DNA of 64,000 bases, taken from Tetrahymena elliotti 4EA. Lineage: Eukaryota; Ciliophora; Oligohymenophorea; Hymenostomatida; Tetrahymenidae. Every line of letters begins with the position of its first letter. Within the stretch, counting starts at the first letter, position 1. A model generated the notes under the pieces. That model was not told where the DNA came from. It saw only the letters and a program-made list of their open reading frames with translations, and searched no databases. The stretch covers positions 95,242 to 159,241 of the forward strand of contig JH720358.1 in the NCBI GenBank assembly GCA_000231825.2, written 5' to 3'. Positions 50,377-61,745 of the stretch are shown one piece after another. Both the position numbers and the translations under genes were made by a program.

Positions 50377-53300
50377 ATGAGTTAGCAATAACAGCCACAG
50401 TTTAATTCTTAGTATGGTGGATCACATCTAGGAAATGCAAATGATGATGCTTAAGAGCATCCTCAAAATGAATATGAGGACCACTATTAGCACGAAGGTG
50501 AGGAATATGATGAAGCCAATTAAATTCAATAATACGAAGATATCCAGTAGCATCATCTTCACGATTAATATCAATAAGAGGATTAATAAGATTAGCATGG
50601 AGATGAACATGGTGAAGATTAAAATGACTAAATTCAATATGACTAGCAAGGAAATGTTTAGAATATCCATGAGCTATAATAAAAGGAGTATCTTTAGCAA
50701 ATACAGTAATAGCAATCGTAGTTATAGTAGTAGCAATAGTAGTAGTAGTAGTAAAATGGATTAAATAGGTATTCACAATCTTCATAGCAAGGAATTTAAA
50801 ATAACTCTAATTCTTCATCATAAAACATTCAATCTGGTGCTTAACCTTAAAGATAATTTGCTCATATTCCTCCTAACACCTAGATATATTAGCCTCCTTC
50901 CATGTTTCCATAGCAATTGTAGCAATAACAACAACAGTAATAACCTCAAATACAATAAAATCGCCTATCTGCTTCAATGGAAGAAAATAAATCCTTTTAG
51001 CAATAACAATCTTTCACTCGCGATTAAAAAATTAATTCACCAAATAAATCTTCAAAGGAAGTCATGCAAAGAGTTTTCGATGATGACTTTTCATCCTAAA
51101 ATCGTTACAGAGACCAAAGAAGTAATCATTCAGATGCTAATAAAGAAGACCCTCTCAATATGATGGTATACAATTTATCTAAGGTGAAAATAAATGAATC
51201 AGCCAACGAATCTAGATTAGGAGCAAATTAAAAGCAAAATATGGATAAAACTAACAATTCCTATTAGCAAAGTAGAAATGATGATGCTGCCAGCAATTAA
51301 GAATACAATCAAAACTAGCAATTTAACAATTAGGAAGAAGGTGACAAAAACCAAGAAGGCAGTTAAATTAACAACAATAACAATACTATGCCTGAATCTA
51401 TTGATTTAAGTTTGTTTGATTAATGCTACAAGGAATTTTTGTAACAAATTGCAGGAGATTAAGGTTTTGTAGATGCCTCTTATGAGCAAAAAATAGATAT
51501 CCTTATCAACTTCTTCCTTGATCCTCAACTTGAGTACAGACTAGGTTCTTTGATCTTCCTTTTCGAATTAATTTATAATTTCAGAGAATCTCTTACTGAA
51601 CAAGCTATCACATAAATTCTAACTAAAATATACTTGAATATTCGTCACTATTACGAAACTAAAGATTTCTATATGGTTTATTGTACTCTTGAAATTATAG
51701 GTATTTCTTATTTTTACAAACTATCTTTACAAAGCTAATCAATATTTAATTGTCAAAATAAATTGAATTTTTTCACATCAAATTTGTCTTCATTTTTAAT
51801 TAACACAGTTAATTCTCTAAATATTGCAAAATGCAATAGAAAAAGAAAAGATAAAAAGAAATTTTAGTTTACTTCTTAAGTACTTGAAAAAAAAGCCAAA
51901 AATATACTGTGACCAATATAGAATTACAAAATTAAGAATAATCAATTTAACTATCCAAAAGAAAAGCAAACCATGACATATTTTATAAAAATGAATTAAA
52001 TAATTAGTTAACAAATTTCAAAGTCTCCAAAGAATATAAAAAAATCAATAAATATTTAGAAATTAAGCTATTTCATTTGAAAAATATAAGATCAATTTTA
52101 AAAAAAACTAAAAACTTTTGAAGATGATATCAAATAACAATATTTTTACAAGAAATGATAAAAATTTATTTTGAAATTTCATAATAAAAACAAAGAAGGA
52201 TTCAATATTTTTAAATTTGATGATTATTTGATTTAAAAATTAATTTGAAAGGAAATTTTAATATTAATTAATATATTTATTTATTAGTTTTTTTTTGCAA
52301 TTAAATCCACAGATGATAAATATTTTTTTGTAAATCAATAGCTTTAATTGGACCTCATAGCATTTCATTTAATAATATTAAATTGCTTGCTTCTATTTTA
52401 ATTGATGAAACTCTTCCTATTTTGTAGGATAAAGCTTTCCTTGCTTTAGTTAATTTCGATTATCCAGGATTTTTTTATTTATTAGATATTGCTAATAAAG
52501 AAATAAATGACATTCATATTTACATCATGAATAAATTCGCTTAAACAGAAGAAATTTAATTATCTGTTATCATTCCTTCTCTCTAAAATGATATTAATTC
52601 TGGTGACTAAAAAAAGAGAATATCTTCACTATGTGCCCTTAATCGTATGTATTCTATGATTTGGAAAGCCAGTAATATATTATTAAGAAAATAGCATTTT
52701 GTTTAAATATTTTATTTTTAATTAGATTCTTTACCACTTTTAGTAAATCTCCTTAACGAAGGAACTATAGATCGTTAATTAATTGTATCTACTATTAGGG
52801 CTTGTGGTGAACTTGGAGAACATACTTTGCTTAAGGTAAATATAAATATTATAAAATAGGAATTAAAAAATATATATTAAAATAAATAGATCCTCAAGCA
52901 AACTCCTAATCAAAAGATCAAAATGGCTATCAGCACAGTTTTAAGCTGGAGAGTAAATAAAAATGAAAAAAATAAATTAGGTATTCGTATTGTCCCTTAT
53001 AACATAGCCCAACACTACAATATCAACCCAGGTACTATGTGCATTTACTATGGAAACTAAACTCCCTTAGCATTTGTTGATGAAGATTACAATATTGAAT
53101 AAGATTACATTGAAATAAATAGCAGGGATTTTATGGCTGCATTATAAAGATTGTTGGCTGTTAAATATGATAAATTCTAAGCTACTTAAGAAGGCTACTA
53201 ATAATAACGTCACAATTATTCAGCCTTCTTGAATGACTTTACCTTAGTAAAACTCATAGACCCTTCAGTAAATAATGAAGAAGCAAACCCTTAAATATCT

Positions 53301-55123
53301 TAAAATATTATTAAAGCTTTATGTGGTTTACTTAATGATGAGAATGCTTAAGTAAAATATATTAAAAATTAAATTTTTATTTTATTAAATTATTTAATTT
53401 TTTTAAATAAGGTTAGAGAAACATCAGTTAGCACCTTAGGTTTAATAGGATTACCGGAAGCTTAACAAGCAATAGAACCTCTTTATGAATCTTTGAAAGA
53501 CCCAGAAAGCTAAGTTAGAGCTATGGCTGCATGGTGTCTTGGAAGATTAGGTGATATTAATCCTCCTAAAGTAGCCAAACGTCTTATTTAATTATTAAAA
53601 GATAATTATTGGAAAGTAAGAACTGCTGCTTGTGTTTCAATCGGTTCTTTAGGCAGTTAAATTGCTGATATTGCTTTCCCAGCTTTAACAAAGGTAATTA
53701 AGGTTTTTTGATAAATAACTCAAAATGAAATAAAAAGATTGATAAATTTATTTCATTTAAGATTTTGAAGGTTTTTCATTAAAAGAAAAATGGTGAAATG
53801 AATGAAACTAATAATTAAAATTAAATGAAAATGGGCTAATAATAATTTTTTTTTAATGATAAAAGATTTTAAGAGATGGTTCCATAAACAAGGTTACTGT
53901 TTGTGAAACTTTGGTTAGATTAGGTGTATATGGTGAATAAATTCTTATAGATCTTCTTAAGAATGTACCACAAAGTAATTTTAAGCTTAAAACTGCTATT
54001 ATTCAAGCTTTCGAGTTAGCAAATGTGCAAAAACCAACTATTGATTTTATTATTGAAGAGCTTTTCAAAAATGCAAGGTACGTACAATATATGAAAAACA
54101 AATTTAGTTTATAAGAATAATTTTATTTTAATTATTTAGTGATAAAATGATTGAAGTAAGAAAAGCATGTCTACAAACTTTAGAGATATTAAGAAATAGA
54201 GCATAAGATTCTAATATTACTTATCTTAAATCAAGAAACATTCTTCCATTATTCTACTTCTTTTTACAAGACATCTCACCTGAAATAAGACAGGTAAAAT
54301 TTCAAAACAAAATGTTTCTATCATTTTTTATTAAACAATAATTAAATTTAATAATACAGTTGGCTCTTCAAAGTATTTCTAGCTTTGGTCCTTAAGCTGA
54401 ATTAATGTTCATCGAAGGTTTAACTAAAGATAAGAATCCTATTATTAGATAAGAATGTGCTAAAGGCTTAGGAGCTCTTGGGGTCTAAAACTTCAGGGCT
54501 CTCTTATTTGGACTAAAAGATGTTAATGAAGGAGTGAGAAAGTAAACATTTATTTTTGTCAATTTGAATATTTTTTTAATTTGCAAACAACAAAATATAT
54601 TGATTAACTTTCTTTTTTAACATAATTTAGGGCAACTGCTTTAGCTATTAAAAGCAATTTTGTTGCAGAGTAGATCATTGAAGAATTTTCTGATAAATAA
54701 AATTAATTGCCAGCTTTGTTGTGCAACATTAAAGATATTTTTGCATTATAGTTCTACATGGATGAGGATTGTAAGATTATTTTAGAGTAAATTTTGCAAG
54801 CATTTGGAGAGACTGTATATAATATTAACAATAATGGAAATATTAATATTATGAATGCTAATAATAACATTTCTTAAAGCTATGGTGGTGTCGATCCTAA
54901 TTAGGCTGCTAACAAATCTAAGTAGTAGTCAAATTATTCATTTAATTACTCTTTTGATAAATAAAACAATTAATTACCAGCTAATAATTAATATCAGAAA
55001 GATCCTAAATAAGGCATTCAATAACTTAAACCAAATTACAACAACATATAACAACAATAGAAATCTTAGCCTTTATAATATAATAACATCAAATAATTTA
55101 AACCAAATAATTTTATGAGTTGA
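50377..55123 (+). CDS. large HEAT-repeat (PBS-lyase type) protein with Gln-rich N-terminus
   Basis: Nine exons: 50377..51700, 52342..52671, 52726..52835, 52890..53351, 53412..53693, 53866..54077, 54140..54293, 54360..54541 and 54631..55123; 1182 aa. Residues 1-345 are Gln/Asn/His/Ser-rich low complexity, with a run of Gln codons written almost entirely as TAG and TAA near 50711-50752. From about residue 350 the protein is a helical solenoid of HEAT repeats. The clearest are in the middle: VRETSVSTLGLIGLPEAQQ, then VRAMAAWCLGRLGDI, then VRTAACVSIGSLGSQIA, then VRKACLQTLEILRNR, then IRQECAKGLGALGVQN. This is the Ala/Gly-rich spacing of PBS-lyase-type repeats. The tail from about residue 1060 is again Asn/Gln-rich. 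Such solenoids are protein-binding scaffolds; no enzyme motif is seen and the partner is unknown. Confidence 0.85.
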
Positions 55124-56706
55124 ACGAAGACTAAATTATGATTATTATTTTAAATTTTGTAAACTATTTTTATATCACCAACCCTCCCACCTACTCATTT
55201 ATCTATCTATCTGTCTATCTTTTAGTTTTGTAAATTTACTTCTATTTCATTGAATAACAAATTATTTCCTTTTCTTAAAAATTGATCATTCATCCTAAAT
55301 TCAATAATTTAAATTCTAAACACAAATGAAAGTAAAAGAAATAAATAAAAAGAGTTTCATAAATTATTATAAAAAAATTAATACATTTAATTAGGTTTAA
55401 TAAAAATTGTTTAAATAAAAAACCAATTGATTTTAAATCTAGAGAATACTGTTTATTTCCATATTCTAAAATGAAGAATTATATTTCAACCTTTTTTTTT
55501 AATTTTAAATGGAAGAAATATAAAAATACAAAAGAAAAACCAAAGCATGAAAATTTTATTTGAAACCATTATTATTTTATCAACCTTTAGATGGCAATCT
55601 TTCTTGAACAAATAAACAAATTATTAATAAATAAATCATAACTATTTATTATTTCTTTGTTTGTTTGTCTTGCTTTTTTTATCTATTTATTTGTGCAATT
55701 TTCTCATTGTTTTTTTTGTTTTATTTTTTAAAAAATTAAGGTAATTTAGTTAGTTGCAAGGTATTTTTTTTATTCAATTTGAAAATTATAAATTTGTCAG
55801 GAATTGATTAAAAAGTAGAAAGAATTCAACAGAAAAGGCATGATAATGATTAAATACTAAAAAAATTTTTTTTTACTTTAATCTATATCAAAGATTACAA
55901 TTTTATCACATCATAGCATAAATTTTTAAAATTGTTTTTGAAAGTAAAAATGTAGAAAGTAATTTTCAAAATTGAAAAAGCACAAAGAAAATAATTGATT
56001 TCAACTTAAAAAAAGAAATAAATACGATTAAGTGAAATCAACAGTTTGGTCTTTAGTTAAAGTAAGTTCAAAAAATTACTTTTATTACATACATCAAAAT
56101 AATAAATCAATGGATAATATTTGTTAAAAATTAGATTAGTGTGTTACAAATTAATATCTGTAAAGGTGCAATACAACTCTTTTCCTAGATTTTTTTTTGC
56201 AATTATTATTTTCAATAATTTGAGTAAATTAATTACCAAAGAAAATATCAATAAAATAAAAAAGTGGAATAAAGGAAAAGTAAAGAATTCAAGATAAAAA
56301 TAAATCATTTCACTAAATAAATAATATTAATATTTAATACAAAAAAAGAAATTTAGATAAGAAATCTAACTAAATTTTATTTTTAGAATTAATAGAAATA
56401 TATATTATTTTATTAATAAACATAAATAAATTACTTTTTTATATCAATTAAATAACAAGAGTTTTTCTAAATTTTTAGTTAGAGCATCACTGTATAGAGC
56501 TTCTGCTAAGTAAATTAAAAGCTAAGATAAGAGTCCAAGGATTCGTCTTTTATTTATTATTTGAAAATTTTATAATAGTTGTAATGAAAAATGGCTTTTA
56601 TTTCCCAAAAAGAAACTTGAATTGAAATTCTAACTATGTAAATAAGCTATGAATATTATTTTATTATAAAATACAAATAAAGTTACGTTTAATATCAATT
56701 AAATAA
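55124..56706. other. intergenic with degenerate duplicate of neighbouring gene end
   Basis: A+T-rich spacer. The right part (56401..56585) is a decayed copy of the 3' end of the adjacent phosphatase gene. A short CTAT repeat is near 55200-55220. Nothing else is supported. Confidence 0.55.
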
Positions 56707-56836
56707 TCAGAGTTTTTATTAAACTTTAGTTAGAGTATTACTGTGGGAAGCTTCTGTTTGATAAGAACTAAAGCTAGGATAAGAGTGGAAGGATTCGTCT
56801 TTTATTTATTATTTGAAATTTTTATCATTGTTGTAA
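56401..56836. repeat. tandem duplication spanning a gene 3' end
   Basis: 56651..56836 and 56401..56585 are two direct copies with a period of about 250 bases, sharing blocks such as TATCAATTAAATAA, AGTTAGAG, and GGATTCGTCTTTTATTTATT followed by ATTTGAAA. The right copy includes the last 40 or so codons, the stop (56707..56709) and the 3' flank of the PAP2 gene on the minus strand. In the left copy the equivalent codons are altered by substitutions and indels so the tail no longer reads in frame. Confidence 0.85.
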
Positions 56837-58839
56837 TTATTTAGTTATTCTTAGTTCAATGGAAATATAAATGTTATAAGGTTATATTTCTCAAATAGCT
56901 TAGGAACAAGAGCTACTAATAAGAATCCTGTCAAAAAAACACCAAAGAATAGGTAGATATACTTTAAATATGGATTTTAGAAACTGGGAAGCACATAATA
57001 AAATATTCCTATTGTGGAACAACAACAAAGTATTATAGAAATTCTGTAAATAAAATTTTTAAAACCAGGAATTTCTTTGTATTAGCCTTTTAGGAATCTT
57101 TCTCTAGAAGTAATTAAAAATCCTAGAACAATAGAAAAACCAATTGCAACAACGCTTGAATCTATGAAGCACTTGTGGTGGAAACTTTACATTTTATTAA
57201 AGTTACTACATTTTTGTTAAATTATGCTTTCCCATTCAAATAATTAGTTTTACTTGGTAGATGAATGACTAAGAATAAATTCTTGAATTGCATAAATAAC
57301 AATAGGAAGAGAGAAAATAGCTGTTGTAAATATAACAACAAAAGAAATTTATTTTAATGCATTTTATCTCTTTAATTAGACATATTGGTAAAGCATAGTA
57401 GAAATTCTCCTTTCAAAAAATAATCTGTAGAAAACTGTTGCATAAATTCCTAAAACGCAGCCAAAGATAACTTGATTAAGTGAGTGCATTCCTAAGTATA
57501 ATCTAGAAAAGAAAATAAGATTTACTAATATGACAGCACAAACTGCAACAAGTATACGAATAAAGCGTTAATCTTTATTTATCTTGCGGAGAATGTAATC
57601 TCTCACAATAAATTCATATAAAGGTACACCTAAAAAAGCATGACCTGAAGGATTGCCATATTCTTAATAGCATTTCCAATCTAAAGGTTAAACAGTGGGA
57701 TTACTATCTTATTGAATTGAATTTAACTATCTAATCATTTATTAGTTTTCTATTTCTTACTTGCGTTATTGATATAGAATATTTTAATTATCTTCAATTT
57801 TATTTAGAATATTTTCATGATTATTTATGTTGTTGGGATTATTTCTGTCGTCACTCAAATTAGTAAGTATTTATGATTAATGGGCATCATTAACGTATGT
57901 GTTTTTGGATTTACTTTAATTAGATTGAATTTAATTTGAATGATTATCAAGTTGGCTTTGAATTAAATAGGTTAAGGGTTTAGCTTACTTTGATAATTCA
58001 GGTGCTTAGTTTTCTTCAGAAATTAAAATATTACTTAACTTATCAGTTTCTGACAATTTAATCAAATTCAATTTCTATTTATTTTATTAGCCTTCTAAAT
58101 TTTTCTCTAGCTTGTCATTCTAATCAAAGGAATCAAAAGATTTGTTATAGTAGTGTTAGCTATTTAAATTGCTCTCTGTTAAATTATTATATTAAGTTAT
58201 AAGCACTCTACTTTCACTCTAATTATTCTCTTAAATATTTTAAGATTGTTCAATCCAATAAGGTCTTGGATCACCAAAAAGAGATTTTAGGGTAACGCAA
58301 GTATATGTTAAAAATCCATAGTACAAAAGAAATGTTAATATTTTCAGCTTTTAGGTTGATAGAGCAAAAAATATGACAAGCATAGATATAACAGGCTTAG
58401 GACTGACACAAAGAGAAATAAAATTCATGAAAGAAACTAAAAAAAAGTTCTAATTTGACTGCATTTTTTCAATAAATTCTAAAGAAAATATGAACATTTG
58501 CTCACGAAAGAGAACCATATACCCAAAGACGAAAAGAGTGAGAATCGAAGAAATAATAATGGAATAAGTTGTTACTCTAGAGTTATATCTAATGAATTTG
58601 AAGTTTGTATCACCAAGTTAGTGCTCAGATTTTTAGAACAACTAACTTATGCTAAGCTATTTATTTCTGTTGTTGTTATCTTCAGACTCTGAAATAAAAC
58701 TTTCAAAAGATGAAGCAGTATTATTATTGTTCGATTGTGAATTGGATGACTAGGTAGGGCAACCAGGAGATGAATTTGATGAAGCTGTTGTCATGAAACT
58801 ATTACTAAGCAAATCTTCCTTTATAGAACTGTTGGTCAT
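56707..58839 (-). CDS. PAP2-superfamily membrane phosphatase, glucose-6-phosphatase-like, with large internal insert
   Basis: Intronless, 710 aa, stop TGA at 56707..56709. Multi-pass membrane phosphatase. Motif I is KSLFGDPRPYW (Lys185, Arg192). Motif II is YGNPSGHA with the catalytic His at 400. Motif III is SRLYLGMHSLNQ with Arg446 and nucleophile His452. The final Gln in place of the usual Asp of lipid phosphatases, together with FGxxRPYW and SRxYL, points to the glucose-6-phosphatase branch. Hydrophobic spans lie at about 90-110, 140-182 and 420-475, with several more to residue 660. Between motifs I and II, where G6Pase has a few dozen residues, there are about 200 Asn/Gln/Ser-rich, non-membrane residues. 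N-terminal 75 residues are Ser/Asn-rich. The ATG at 58837 was preferred over internal Mets because the frame stays open with a membrane span between them. Substrate is inferred only. Confidence 0.85.
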
Positions 58840-61212
58840 TTCAGCTAATGTTTTTACTAAAATAAAGACTTTTTTAATTGAAGAAAATGATAAAGTTTTC
58901 GAAGTATTTTTGGAGAAAATGCTACTTCTATAAATGGATTTATTAGAATCCTACTTCAGCTAATTATTAATTATTCTTAATTAATACCTTTCTGCAAAAT
59001 TTAATTTATAAGTAATTTTTTCTGATTATTGTTTTATCAATCAATTGATGCAAGACTTTTTTTAATAAATCAATGAAGGTTATTTATTATCTCTTTTTTG
59101 TTTGTGTTTGATCAATTGCTTGTTAATTAATCTATTTATTTGTTTATTTTGTAAAATCTATCAATAGGCTTTTTTCTAAAATTATTGTTTTGCTTTTTTT
59201 TGTTTTCTTTTGAAAAAAATTTATGTGATTTTAGTCTCTTGGTCTATTTTGCTCATTTGCAAAAGCAAAATAAATTCACTCTTTGTTTTCCTGAGCATTT
59301 AGTAAATCAAACATATTGAAATTCGTCGGGAGATGATTAAAAAGTATAAAGAATTCAATGTAAAACCGATTAAATTCTAAATATTTGACACATATTTCTT
59401 TTACTAGACCATTCATATTTTTTTATTCATTCAAAACTCTATCGTCACTGAAAGTCTGATTGATTCTAATTAAATATTTATAAGATTCTATTCATTTCTT
59501 TGTTTTACTAATCAAACTAATTTTTTCTGATAGAGATTTTTATTTCTTCATCTTCGTCATCTCTTCGCGATTTTATAATAGATTGGTAAACATTAAAATA
59601 CTTTGACGCATTAACTAATACTTAAGTTGATACATTTTCATTTTTTTTCATAATTTTCTGATCAAAAAAGTGTTGCTTCTTATCAATAATCAAATTAATT
59701 TTATAATATCAATTTCTGATGTATTTTATTTCATCATATTTTTATTTCTTATTTTCACCACCTGATCATTTCTTAATAAATAGCAGCTATCTAATTTACT
59801 AAATATTTGTGTAATTCCTAATAAAAAGCACTCAAATTAAAAATCAACTCATTAAATAATTATTATTTTCTAATTATTTTCCATATAACTACTACACAAC
59901 ATTATTGTCTACTCTTTAAAATTATCTACAACCTAATTTAGAAATAAAATTTACAATTCCTTTAGGAATTAAGACAAAATCAAAATAAAAATAGGGAAAA
60001 TATTCATTAGATTTTTTTTCATTTAATCAGAAGAAAGAATTATATTACTTTAAAACAGGACAAATCACATATATTTTCAAATATTTGACTGACTATGATA
60101 TATAATCATAAGATTGATTTATTTTTAAGTTTTTCTTTATTTTTAACTAATGATTTCCATTCTATCTCTATATTGATCTTAAATTCACGAATAATCCCCA
60201 ATTCTATTTTTAAATATTTAAGCTTTCTTCAAACATATTTTCTTTTTTAAAAAACTTTATTTTTTAAGTTTTGGTTTATTTTGTCCCATTAATTTGTTAT
60301 TTATTTCAAATTAATGTGGGTAATGAATGGATATAAACTAAGATAAAATAGAAAAATTGTGAATTTATCAATTAAAAAAGGAAATTTATCATAATTTTTT
60401 GATGGGATTAATAATATGTATTTTATTTAAAATGGATAAATGATAAATCTCATCTCCATTTTAAAGAAAATTTTTTGCTTAATTTTTCAATGCTCACTTC
60501 ACAAATTTATTAATAGAATTTTTCTTATTATTTGAATATAATTTTTTGCTAAGATTTTGGAAGTATAAGGATGCATTGTTTATGATGAAATAATTTATTC
60601 AGAGTTAAATTTTCTTATTTCTTTTTTTATAAGAACTAATAAATTTGTTTTTAAATTTTTAAGCTCCTAAAATATTTTGATCAATAATATTCATTTTCCA
60701 TTTACAAAAAAGGAGATGTAACATATACTGACATTCTGATAATCTACCTCGACCATTATATAGGTTATAAATATATTTTTAGATATTAGATTTATTTATA
60801 ATTTAAATGCAATCTTTGATTATATATGTTTAAATTATTCTTTGTTATATCTAGCAGTGAATTTTAATAAACAATTTATTTCAAATCGATAAAAGGCAAA
60901 TTTTAAATTAAAAATACTGAATTTAAAAAAAAAATAACACTGTTTTGATTTATCAATAGACAACCTTTTTGTTAAAAATTTATTTCTACAGATTTTATTT
61001 TCTTGAGTAAATTAAACATAAAAAGTATATTTTCTAACTTTTCATAACTTAACATATCTATCATAATGTACTAAAATATAATCTATTATGAACATAAAAA
61101 TAGTTGAATAAATAGATTTTAACCGATTTCGATGCAAATTTTAACATTAAATATCTAAAAATGCCACTTTAATTATGCTAATATTTTCCAATTAATTTAG
61201 AAATAAAGCTCA
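58840..61212. other. intergenic, A+T-rich
   Basis: A 2.4 kb spacer upstream of the PAP2 gene and left of the tRNA cluster. No gene, RNA or repeat beyond simple A+T tracts is recognised. Confidence 0.5.
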
Positions 61213-61277
61213 TTCCGAGGACCAAAAGATCTTCATTCAGTCTTACGCTCTCCCAACTGAGCTTTAAATTTAAAGGC
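61213..61277 (-). pseudogene. tRNA-Phe pseudogene
   Basis: On the minus strand it starts GCCTTTA as the intact genes do and keeps the D-arm box GCTCAGTTGGGAGAGCG and TAAGACTGAA. It has a six-base insertion after the acceptor strand, a tandem duplication of TGAA within the anticodon loop, a changed anticodon-stem 3' strand, and it breaks off after GGTCCTCGG, so the T-loop (B box) and 3' acceptor strand are missing. It cannot fold or be transcribed normally. It lies 95 bases from the intact minus-strand copy. Confidence 0.85.
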
Positions 61278-61371
61278 TTTATATTATTAATTTATTTGTT
61301 AAAAACTGTTATTTGAAGAAAAATTATTTTATAAAATTAAGAGTCATTTAACATTTAATAAAACTAAAAAA

Positions 61372-61444
61372 TGCCTTCACTCGGGATCGAACCGAGGACC
61401 GTAAGATCTTCAGTCTTACGCTCTCCCAACTGAGCTATAAAGGC
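61372..61444 (-). tRNA. tRNA-Phe (GAA)
   Basis: 73 bases including the discriminator A, no intron and no encoded CCA. The acceptor stem GCCTTTA pairs with TGAAGGC. The D arm is GCTC..GAGC and the anticodon stem TAAGA/TCTTA with loop CTGAAGA gives anticodon GAA. The T stem CTCGG/CCGAG has loop TTCGATC. Internal pol III boxes A (TAGCTCAGTTGG) and B (GGTTCGATCCC) are intact. Poly-T follows on its own strand (TTTTTTAGTTTT just left of 61372), a pol III terminator. Confidence 0.96.
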
Positions 61445-61672
61445 TTAATACTATAAGTTTGGAATAAAAAAAGTAGAATCTAAAAAATTTTATTTTAATT
61501 TTAATTTTTAGTTAAATATAATAAAAAATAAATTCTTTTTTTAAATGTAAATTTATACTATTTATTTTGAGAGATTTTAATTAATCAATAATAATTTTTT
61601 CAAAAATTAAATTTATTTTTTTAAAATATAATCAATAAAAAACTCAATTATTTTATTGAATAGAAATATAAA

Positions 61673-61745
61673 GCCTTTATAGCTCAGTTGGGAGAGCGTA
61701 AGACTGAAGATCTTACGGTCCTCGGTTCGATCCCGAGTGAAGGCA
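61673..61745 (+). tRNA. tRNA-Phe (GAA)
   Basis: Identical in sequence to the copy at 61372..61444 but on the opposite strand, so the two genes are divergent with 228 bases between their 5' ends. All cloverleaf stems pair and the anticodon is GAA. A T-run (ATTTTTTAC, from 61745) directly downstream provides the pol III terminator. Confidence 0.96.

Noticed and set aside
50402..50785. His/Thr-rich ORFs on the minus strand (and 50435..50764 on the plus strand)
   Set aside because: These are shadows of the Gln-rich first exon of the HEAT-repeat gene, read in other frames. The exon in the ciliate code continues far beyond both ends and joins a clear solenoid.
51817..52014. 65-codon minus-strand ORF
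   Set aside because: It lies within a 641-base intron of the HEAT-repeat gene, has A+T-background composition and no coding signal.
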